Shown here: positions 25,804-32,203 of the stretch, piece by piece
How positions within the stretch are numbered: position 1 is the stretch's first letter
How the letters are laid out: every line of letters begins with the position of its first letter
NCBI RefSeq assembly: GCF_016595415.1
Contig: NZ_JAENIO010000005.1
Span: 118,138-182,137, forward strand
Direction: 5' to 3'
DNA length: 64,000 nt
From: Roseibacillus ishigakijimensis
GTDB taxonomy: Bacteria; Verrucomicrobiota; Verrucomicrobiia; Verrucomicrobiales; Akkermansiaceae
Position numbers and translations under genes: made by a program
The notes under the pieces: model-generated
Databases searched by the model: none
Seen by the model: only the letters and a program-made list of their open reading frames with translations
What the model was told of the DNA's origin: nothing

Positions 25804-27744
25804 ATGGCGATGAATGACTCCCACCGGCCCCCTCACCTGGCGACCTCCGAATCCGAGGAGGATTGGGGGGGAGTGCGGCCCGGGGCGGGGGAAGGGGACC
25901 CGCCTTCGGGGGAGACCTGGCAGGCTTTGCGCTCTTTGTTGCTCGGGAAGGAAATCACCGAGCTGGAGGCCTTGCGGCAGAAATTGGCGCAGACTCAATC
26001 ACCGGAATGGCTGGCTCAAAATTTGGCCGAGGCCTTGCGTCGACGCAAAGAGGAGAAAGCGTCTTTTGACGAGTTGGTGGCGGCCCTGCAAGCAGGCACC
26101 GAGTCGGCCATCCAGCGCTCGGTCAACCTCGACAAAGAGCCTCTCACCAAGGCTCTCTTCCCCATCATGGGTCCGGCTATCCGGAGCTACGTGCTCGATT
26201 TGTTCCGGGGCATGGCGGAGGAGTTGAATCGATCAATTCAGAATGCGACCTCTGCCGAGCGCTTGAAGTGGCGGGTGCAGGCCAAGATGGCAGGCAAGCC
26301 CTATTCCGAGTTTGTCCTGCTCAAGACCCGCAGTTTCCGCATTGAGGAAGTTTACCTCATGCAGCGCGATACCGGGCTTCTTCTCTTGCACGCGGCCCTC
26401 AATCCCGCCAACGAGGTCGATGGGGAAGCGGATGTGGTCTCGGGCATGTTCACGGCCATCCGCAGTTTCGTCAAAGATTCCTTCGCCCGGGGGAGGACCT
26501 CCGAAGACGGGGACGACGAGGAGTTGGGCAGCTTCACTTTTGGCGACCGAGAGGTCCTGATTGAGGTGGGGCCCTCCTTGGTTCTGGCGGCGGTGGTGCA
26601 TGGGGTGCCGAGTCGTGAAGCCCGCGAAAAGCTGAAGGAGATTCACGAACATTTGCACGGAGAGCTGCAGCCGCTGTTGGAAAATTTCTCTGGAGATACC
26701 TCGGAGCTGGAAAGAGCGCGGCCTGTCTTGCGCACTGCTCTCATTGAGCGCCGGGTGGAAAAGGGACAGGAAAAGGGGGGACGCGGCCTTTGGCGGGTCT
26801 GGCTTTTTCTTGCCCTGGTGGCAGCCTTCGCCCTTGCCGTCATTGCGGTCAATCTCTGGGAACAGCGTCGCTGGGATCACTACGAGAGTTCCTTGCGGGC
26901 GGAACCCGGACTGGCAGTGACGGCGGTGGAGCGAACCGGCTGGTGGCGGCAGCGTCTGGTGCGGGGGGTGCGCGACCCTCTCGCGGCCGACCCGGCGGCC
27001 TTGGCGGAAAAAGAGGGGCTGAACCTGACCCGCATCCGCTTCGATTTTGATTCCTTCACCTCGGCAGAAGAGCCCTTTGTCACTCGCAGGGAGGCCACTC
27101 TGCAGGAATGGCGTCGCGATTGGCAGGCAGATTTGGCGGAGCTGAAACGGGAATTGGCTTCCAGCCAGGAGGCGCAAGAGGAAGCCCGGCGCCTGAGCGA
27201 AAGGAAAAGCAAAGCCCTGCTGGAGAGCTTGTGGCAGGATATTCCCGCCTTGGAAAGCCGCTTGACAGAGGGGACGCTCTTTCTTGCCGGAGACCTGACG
27301 GCGGCCGAACTGGCGCTGGTGGAACGGCGAATCATCCCCCTGCAGGAAGGGTGGACGATCGATACCACGGGACTGGGCAATCGCACCCAGGTGCGTATGG
27401 ATGAGCTGGTGGACCAGATTGAGGGCTCCACCATTCGTTATGTGGGAGGGACTTTGGAGAATGAGGACGTTCGCCATTTTGAGGCCAAGCTGGCTCAGAT
27501 TGTCGAACTCAGTGAGTTGATGGCCGCCGGGCTGCAGGAACTAACCATTCAGCTGACCGCTCATCCCCTCATCGGGGAGAATCGGGAGCCCAATCGCCTG
27601 GTGGAAGAGAAGCGCTTGCAGCATGTGGAGGCGCGACTCCGGGAGGAAGGGTGGAACCACGGCGAAGTGGAGGCCAGCTTGAGTGAAGATCTGTCGCAGG
27701 CGGGTGAGGGGATTAGCGTGCGAATCGAGAAGCGAAATGATTAA
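25804..27744 (+). CDS. Trans-envelope protein with degenerate OmpA-like C-terminus
   Basis: A 646-residue protein. Residues 40-70 contain ALRSLLLGKEITELEALRQK; residues 113-200 hold the block LTKALFPIMGPAIRSYV, LKWRVQAKMAGKPYSEFVLL and GLLLLHA, recognisable from large OmpA-family proteins encoded next to Rab-like GTPases in other bacteria. A single membrane helix lies near 329-351. The periplasmic part includes a BON/OmpA-like region whose end (LTIQLTAHPLIGENREPNRL, EEKRLQHVEARLREEGW) resembles a worn OmpA peptidoglycan-binding domain. It overlaps the GTPase gene by eight bases. The likely role is sensing the envelope and passing a signal to the cytoplasmic GTPase; this is inference. Confidence 0.75.
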   Translation: MAMNDSHRPPHLATSESEEDWGGVRPGAGEGDPPSGETWQALRSLLLGKEITELEALRQKLAQTQSPEWLAQNLAEALRRRKEEKASFDELVAALQAGTESAIQRSVNLDKEPLTKALFPIMGPAIRSYVLDLFRGMAEELNRSIQNATSAERLKWRVQAKMAGKPYSEFVLLKTRSFRIEEVYLMQRDTGLLLLHAALNPANEVDGEADVVSGMFTAIRSFVKDSFARGRTSEDGDDEELGSFTFGDREVLIEVGPSLVLAAVVHGVPSREAREKLKEIHEHLHGELQPLLENFSGDTSELERARPVLRTALIERRVEKGQEKGGRGLWRVWLFLALVAAFALAVIAVNLWEQRRWDHYESSLRAEPGLAVTAVERTGWWRQRLVRGVRDPLAADPAALAEKEGLNLTRIRFDFDSFTSAEEPFVTRREATLQEWRRDWQADLAELKRELASSQEAQEEARRLSERKSKALLESLWQDIPALESRLTEGTLFLAGDLTAAELALVERRIIPLQEGWTIDTTGLGNRTQVRMDELVDQIEGSTIRYVGGTLENEDVRHFEAKLAQIVELSELMAAGLQELTIQLTAHPLIGENREPNRLVEEKRLQHVEARLREEGWNHGEVEASLSEDLSQAGEGISVRIEKRND

Positions 27745-28255
27745 GAAAAAGATTTGTCTGATAGGAGGCTTTGCGGTGGGGAAGACGAGTCTTGTCCAGC
27801 AATACGTGAAGGGGCTGTTTTCCGAAGATTACCTCACTACGGTGGGGGTGAAGATTGATCAGCGGCAGGAGGAAATTCAAGGACAGCAAGTCCTGCTCAT
27901 GATCTGGGATTTGGCCGGACGGGACCAGTTCGCGGCGGTCAAGAAGTCCTATCTGCGGGGAGCGGATGGCTTTCTTTTCGTTGCCGACGGCACCCGGCGG
28001 GAAACCCTCGAGGCGGTGGCGGAGGAGTTGAGCGAGATTTCTCAGGATTTCCCCCAGGCAAAAGCGCGTCTGCTGGTCAACAAATGTGACTTGCGCAGCG
28101 AGTGGGAGGTCAGCGAGGATGATCTGCGCCCCTTTGTCGAGCTTGGTCTGACGGTGGACTACACCAGTGCCAAAGCTCGCACGGGGGTGAGTGAGGCGTT
28201 CCATGCCTTGGCCGCCTCCTTGATCCAAAAAGGCGGAGGTGACCGCGACGATTGA
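27737..28255 (+). CDS. Rab/Ras-like small GTPase
   Basis: A 172-residue GTPase of the Ras superfamily as found in prokaryotes. G1 is GGFAVGKT (10-17), the switch I Thr is in TTVGVKID, G3 is WDLAGRDQF (57-65), G4 is NKCD (115-118) and G5 is TSAK (143-146). The position of the catalytic glutamine of Ras (after DxAG) is Arg62, so intrinsic hydrolysis is probably slow or helped by a partner. There is no C-terminal lipidation motif. The ATG lies inside the end of the preceding gene, which implies translational coupling with the trans-envelope protein. Confidence 0.9.
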   Translation: MIKKKICLIGGFAVGKTSLVQQYVKGLFSEDYLTTVGVKIDQRQEEIQGQQVLLMIWDLAGRDQFAAVKKSYLRGADGFLFVADGTRRETLEAVAEELSEISQDFPQAKARLLVNKCDLRSEWEVSEDDLRPFVELGLTVDYTSAKARTGVSEAFHALAASLIQKGGGDRDD

Positions 28256-28267
28256 ACTTTATGGCCC

Positions 28268-29413
28268 ATGCGAGAAGACGTCCCCGACCGTAAAATCCTG
28301 TCAGCAGTTGTGAGTCGCCTCGATCTGGTGATCCTGATGCGCCCTTCTGCCGAAGCCGACTTCCGGCCGGCCGGCCCGGTCCCGAAGTGGTTTGAGGACG
28401 TTTTCGGGTCCGGGGCGCTTTTGGCCGAGCGGTCGCCCTTTCTCTGCGATTTCCTCGCCGGGGCTGCTCGCGATTGCTGGCAGGGGGGGCAGGAAGAAGT
28501 GGAGTCCGGCATTTGGGAGGAATCCGGGGTGGAGGGAGAATACCGGTTCTTTGAAGCCCGGGCGCTGAAAGAAGAAGGGCAGGAAGTGCTCGTCCTCTCC
28601 CTGGCGAACCAGAAGCATCGCAGCGAGCAACGCTATCTCCAGTATGCTCACGAGGTCTCTCTCCACCAGCGTCGCTTGGCCAAGGAACGGGAGCGGAAGG
28701 ATATTTTGCTCGATTGCATTGTGCACGATTTGAGCAATCCGCTGTCGATCATCCTCATGAACCTTCAGTTCGTGGAGGGGCAACTGGATCGGGAGGATCT
28801 GCGCCAGGCCCTGGCCCGGGCGGGGGTGCAGGCCGAGAGGCAACGCGAGTTGATTCACTTCGTGGCGGAGGCTTTTCACTCCGAATTGACGCAATTTGAG
28901 CCTGCCTTGCTGGCCAAGGAGCAGGGAGTGGACTGGTGGGAGGTGGCGGTGGAGAGTCGGGAAAGCCATCGTCTCCTGGCCGAAAAGCAAGGGGTCTCGG
29001 TCCGGCTGGAAGCGGTGCCGGGAGGAACGGTGCCGACGGTTCTTGCGGAGCGGACCCATCTGGCCCGGGTGACTCAGAACGTGCTGGAGCGAGCCCTTCG
29101 CCGGAGCTCCCGGGGGGACGAAGTGGTGCTCTCGTTGGCTCCCAGCCAGGGAGGAGTGCGCCTGACGGTTCGCGAGGAAACTCCTTTGACGGCAGAGGAA
29201 GCGGCCTTTTTCGCGGCGTCTTCTGCTTCCGCATTTGCGGCTACGCCAGCCTCCCCGCAAGGCTTGGGTTTGTATTTTTGTAAAATGGCTGTGGAACTCT
29301 GGGGCGGCAAAATCGGCCCCGAAGCTCCCGGTGAAGAGGGGCACCATGGCTTGTGGCTGGAGTTGAAAGAGCAGCCCACCCAGTCTCTCGCTCGCAGAAC
29401 CTTCGCCAGTTGA
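28268..29413 (+). CDS. Histidine-kinase-like protein with degenerate ATPase domain
   Basis: A 381-residue soluble protein with no membrane helix. The H box is intact (IVHDLSNPLS, His153) in a HisKA-type helical hairpin. The HATPase part is worn: the N box reads NVLERA (271-276), where the Mg-binding second Asn is Arg275, and the DxGxG G1 box is replaced by REETPLTAEE (302-311). The G2 box GLGLYFCKM (332-340) is kept. The first 110 residues contain a PAS-like region. It may bind rather than phosphorylate partners. Its TGA stop overlaps the ATG of the activator gene, so the two are stoichiometrically linked. Confidence 0.82.
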   Translation: MREDVPDRKILSAVVSRLDLVILMRPSAEADFRPAGPVPKWFEDVFGSGALLAERSPFLCDFLAGAARDCWQGGQEEVESGIWEESGVEGEYRFFEARALKEEGQEVLVLSLANQKHRSEQRYLQYAHEVSLHQRRLAKERERKDILLDCIVHDLSNPLSIILMNLQFVEGQLDREDLRQALARAGVQAERQRELIHFVAEAFHSELTQFEPALLAKEQGVDWWEVAVESRESHRLLAEKQGVSVRLEAVPGGTVPTVLAERTHLARVTQNVLERALRRSSRGDEVVLSLAPSQGGVRLTVREETPLTAEEAAFFAASSASAFAATPASPQGLGLYFCKMAVELWGGKIGPEAPGEEGHHGLWLELKEQPTQSLARRTFAS

Positions 29414-30885
29414 TGAAAGGACCTTCGTCATCACCTTCTCCCAGCCGCATTCTCCTCGTGGAGTCTGATTCCTCTGTGGCTGAATCCATTGAGATGATTT
29501 TGGGCAAGGGCGGAGAGGGGCACGAGGTGGTCATCTGTGCCGATGGGGCTCTCGCCCTGGAGCTGGCGACCCAGAACGGGGCAGGGGCGGAAGGTCGGGA
29601 TTTCGACCTCGTCCTCACCGCCTTTCGCTTGCCGGGGATGGGGGGGATGGAGCTGCTGCAGAAATTGCGCGCGGAGGCTCCCCATCGACCGGTGATCCTG
29701 ATGAGCGCCAATGCCAACACCGAATTGGCGATCGAGGCCACCAAGCAGGGAGCCTATGATTACCTCGTGCGCCCCTTCGATGCCAAAGAGCTGGTGGAAG
29801 TGGTCAGCCAAGGGCTGCGCGCCAGCCGCACGATGGGCAAACGCATCGAGATGGGTTCGGCGGGAACGGCCTCTGGCCGCGTGGTGATGCTGGGCCGCTG
29901 TGCCGCGATGCGGAAAGTTTACAAGGAGATCGGACGCTTTGCTCCCACGACGGCCACCGTGCTGATTCAAGGTGAGACTGGCACTGGCAAGGAGCTGGTG
30001 GCGCGGGCCCTCTTTCAGCACAGCGAGCGGGCGGACCGGCCTTTCGTGGCCGTCAACTGTGGCGCCATTCCCGATAATTTGCTGGAAAGCGAACTCTTTG
30101 GGCATGTGCGGGGGGCTTTCACAGGGGCCGTGGCCAATCGCGTGGGCCGTTTTCAGCAAGCCGACGGGGGCACTTTGTTTCTGGACGAAATTGGTGACTT
30201 GCCCATGCCGGTGCAGGTCAAGCTCTTGCGTGTGCTGCAAGAGGGAGTGTTTCAGCAACTCGGGAGCACGACTGATATTCGGGTCGATGTCAGGGTGCTG
30301 GCGGCCACCCACCAGTCGCTCACCCGCCTGATTGGGGAAGGGCAGTTCCGCGAGGACCTCTATTACCGAATCAACACCGCTACCATCCTGTTGCCTCCTT
30401 TGCGCGAGCGTGGTGACGATGTCGCCGAGCTGCTGGAGGAGTTTGCCGATGTGGCGGCACGCAAGTATCAGCTGCCGAGGCCCGACTTCTCGCCAGCTGC
30501 TTTGGAGAAGTTGCTGGCTCATTCGTGGCCCGGCAATGCCAGGGAGTTGAACAATGTTGTTTCCCAGCTCGTGGTGCGTAGCCGGGGATTTTCGGTCTCC
30601 CCGGAGCAAGTGGCCTTCGCTCTGGCCGGGTTGCCCGAAGAGCCTGAAAAGAGCGGGGAGGACTTCGCCCTCGCCATTCTCGCACCCGTCCGCCTCCTCC
30701 TGGAAGAAGCCAGGGACGCTGGTGCCGGAAAGGTCCACGAGCAATTGGTCAGTGAGCTGGAAAAACAGCTCATCACGACCGCGCTCGAGCTTTCCGGAGG
30801 CCATTTGGGCAAGGTGAGTGCTTGGTTGGGAATCTCTCGTGTGACTTTACGCAAGAAGATCGGCCTCTATGAGATCGAAGCCTGA
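29413..30885 (+). CDS. Sigma-54-dependent activator with a non-canonical receiver domain
   Basis: A 490-residue protein: receiver (12-135), AAA+ motor (about 155-395) and Fis-type helix-turn-helix (about 450-485, ending VSAWLGISRVTLRKKIGLYE). The motor is complete: GETGTGKE Walker A, GAFTGA sigma-54 contact loop (234-239), GTLFLDEIGDLP Walker B and PLRERGDDV. The receiver is not: the phosphoacceptor Asp is Ala70 (LVLTAFRLPG), the conserved Lys is Arg120 (YLVRPFD), and the acidic pair is Glu17-Ser18. It therefore probably responds to binding of a partner, not to phosphorylation. The ATG overlaps the stop of the kinase-like gene. Confidence 0.9.
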   Translation: MKGPSSSPSPSRILLVESDSSVAESIEMILGKGGEGHEVVICADGALALELATQNGAGAEGRDFDLVLTAFRLPGMGGMELLQKLRAEAPHRPVILMSANANTELAIEATKQGAYDYLVRPFDAKELVEVVSQGLRASRTMGKRIEMGSAGTASGRVVMLGRCAAMRKVYKEIGRFAPTTATVLIQGETGTGKELVARALFQHSERADRPFVAVNCGAIPDNLLESELFGHVRGAFTGAVANRVGRFQQADGGTLFLDEIGDLPMPVQVKLLRVLQEGVFQQLGSTTDIRVDVRVLAATHQSLTRLIGEGQFREDLYYRINTATILLPPLRERGDDVAELLEEFADVAARKYQLPRPDFSPAALEKLLAHSWPGNARELNNVVSQLVVRSRGFSVSPEQVAFALAGLPEEPEKSGEDFALAILAPVRLLLEEARDAGAGKVHEQLVSELEKQLITTALELSGGHLGKVSAWLGISRVTLRKKIGLYEIEA

Positions 30886-30933
30886 GCCTGGCTCTCTTGC
30901 CAGCAAACCAAGAGCTCGTTCCTTATTGAAACT

Positions 30934-30956
30934 TTCTTTCCATCGGGGGGAAAGAA
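30934..30956. repeat. Inverted repeat downstream of the activator gene
   Basis: Perfect 8-bp arms TTCTTTCC and GGAAAGAA with a 7-base loop, followed by a weak TCTTTG stretch. It could be a weak terminator between the signalling genes and the sigma-factor gene. Confidence 0.4.
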
Positions 30957-30996
30957 TCTTTGCAAAAAGGGGTGGTTTGGTCCGGGTGGTTAAAAA

Positions 30997-31027
30997 CTGA
31001 CAATCCTCATATATCTCTGAATATAAT
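30997..31027 (+). promoter_or_regulatory. Candidate housekeeping promoter of the sigma-factor gene
   Basis: CTGACA and a perfect TATAAT are 19 bases apart. The spacing is two bases longer than optimal. It would give a leader of about 50 bases. Confidence 0.4.
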
Positions 31028-31051
31028 TCGATTGGGTGAGTTTTTGAGGAG

Positions 31052-31067
31052 TTGGCACGCTGCGAGC
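31052..31067 (+). promoter_or_regulatory. Candidate sigma-54 -24/-12 element
   Basis: TTGGCACG is followed at the exact family spacing by GAGC, keeping the invariant GG (-24) and GC (-12) of the TTGGCACG-N4-TTGC consensus. The gene just upstream encodes a sigma-54 activator. The -12 half is weak (GAGC in place of TTGC) and the predicted start would lie only about five bases before the ATG, so it is tentative. Confidence 0.35.
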
Positions 31068-31083
31068 GCTAGGGTCTGGTGCC

Positions 31084-31785
31084 ATGTTAAGCCTCAATCA
31101 TGAATACAACGCAGCCACTCGCTCCGAAACGCGAGTTGCCAAGAGCCATGCTCGCACCGGGGCCGATAATATCATCTCTCTTTCCGGGGCTGAAGCCCGA
31201 GCCTCCCGCGACCTGCGCCAATTGTCCGACGAGGAATTGGTCGCCCGTTGCAAAAGCGAGCTGCCCGCTGAACTCGGAAGCTACGAAGAATTGATTCGCC
31301 GGCATGAAGGACTCGTCTTCAATTACTGTGTGAAGCTCATCGGAAACCGCTACGACGCCGAAGAAGTTTGCCAAGATGCTTTTCTGCGAGTTTTTCAGAA
31401 AATTCACCAGTTCGAGGGTCGCTCTTCTTTCAAGACCTGGCTCTTTCGCATCGTCTCCAACATGGGCTTGAATCGTCGAGGGTCAATGGCTCGCCGACGG
31501 GATAAGGAGAGCGAGTTCATGGACGAAGCGGTCACTTTGGAGAAAGCTGACATTTCGGACGTGGGCACTGAGGATTTGGCGGAAGACTTCCGTCAGGCCA
31601 TGGCCCGGCTCGATGATGACAAGCAACGGATCCTGATGCTGAAGTTCGTCTCCGGATATAGCCTCGAAGAGATTTCCGAGCGGATGAACCTCAAACTGAG
31701 CGCCACCAAAATGCGTCTCTACCGGGCGCGTGACGAGTTGAGAGAGGCTTATCTGGCGGTCTCACGCCGCGAGCTCGCCGCCTAA
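31084..31785 (+). CDS. ECF-like RNA polymerase sigma factor
   Basis: A 233-residue sigma-70 family protein. Region 2 (about 45-140) shows YEELIRRHEGLVFNYCVKL, AEEVCQDAFLRVFQKI and FKTWLFRIVSNMGLNRRG; region 4 (about 170-225) shows LDDDKQRILMLKFVSGYSLE and a helix-turn-helix (EEISERMNLKLSATKMRLYR). An extra 50-residue polar N-terminus precedes region 2, longer than in most ECF factors; a later start cannot be excluded. No anti-sigma gene lies beside it. Its place right after the signalling module suggests it is an output of that module, which is inference. Confidence 0.9.
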   Translation: MLSLNHEYNAATRSETRVAKSHARTGADNIISLSGAEARASRDLRQLSDEELVARCKSELPAELGSYEELIRRHEGLVFNYCVKLIGNRYDAEEVCQDAFLRVFQKIHQFEGRSSFKTWLFRIVSNMGLNRRGSMARRRDKESEFMDEAVTLEKADISDVGTEDLAEDFRQAMARLDDDKQRILMLKFVSGYSLEEISERMNLKLSATKMRLYRARDELREAYLAVSRRELAA

Positions 31786-32054
31786 CGATTTTCCCCACCG
31801 GACTCCCTCCCCGGAACTCCCCCGGGCGTCTTCCTTCCCCTCTGCCAAAGATTCCCCGAAGCGCGCCCGTCCTTCCCCCAAGTGTCCCCACCGCCCCCTG
31901 GCCCTTCCACCATCCCTTTCCCCCCGTGGTGCCCCCGAAGGGCCTTCACTTCCCAGCCCCCCAAAAAATACCCCAGTGCTCTTCTTTGCTCCCCCCAGGG
32001 CAAATCTCCCCCCAGGGCACTCTCCCTAAATCGGCAAGCCCCCCTTGCCGCCAG
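31786..32054 (+). other. C-rich, G-poor untranslated stretch
   Basis: About 270 bases after the sigma-factor stop contain no gene. Cytosine is by far the commonest base, with many runs of four to six C, and G is scarce. On the other strand these are G runs. Long C-rich, G-poor transcript segments are typical of Rho-binding (rut) sites, and C/G runs can form i-motif or G-quadruplex structures. Confidence 0.6.
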
Positions 32055-32107
32055 CGCTCCCCGGTCCGTGCCCCCACACGGCCCCCCGGGGGAGCGTTTT
32101 TTTCTTT
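32055..32107 (+). terminator. Strong Rho-independent terminator
   Basis: CGCTCCCC pairs with GGGGAGCG, enclosing a second short stem (CCGTG/CACGG), and is followed by TTTTTTTCTTTT. It ends the long 3' leader-free region of the sigma-factor transcript. Confidence 0.85.
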
Positions 32108-32148
32108 TGGCGTCTCCCCAGCAGGGAGACAAAATCTGCAACCGCCTG

Positions 32149-32176
32149 TTGACAGTCCGTCCCTTCTTCCTATCTT
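32149..32176 (+). promoter_or_regulatory. Promoter of htpG
   Basis: A perfect TTGACA and TATCTT lie 16 bases apart, about 28 bases before the htpG ATG. No CIRCE inverted repeat or sigma-32-like element is visible. Confidence 0.6.
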
Positions 32177-32203
32177 CCGCCGCTTTCTAGCAATCACCCA
32201 TCT

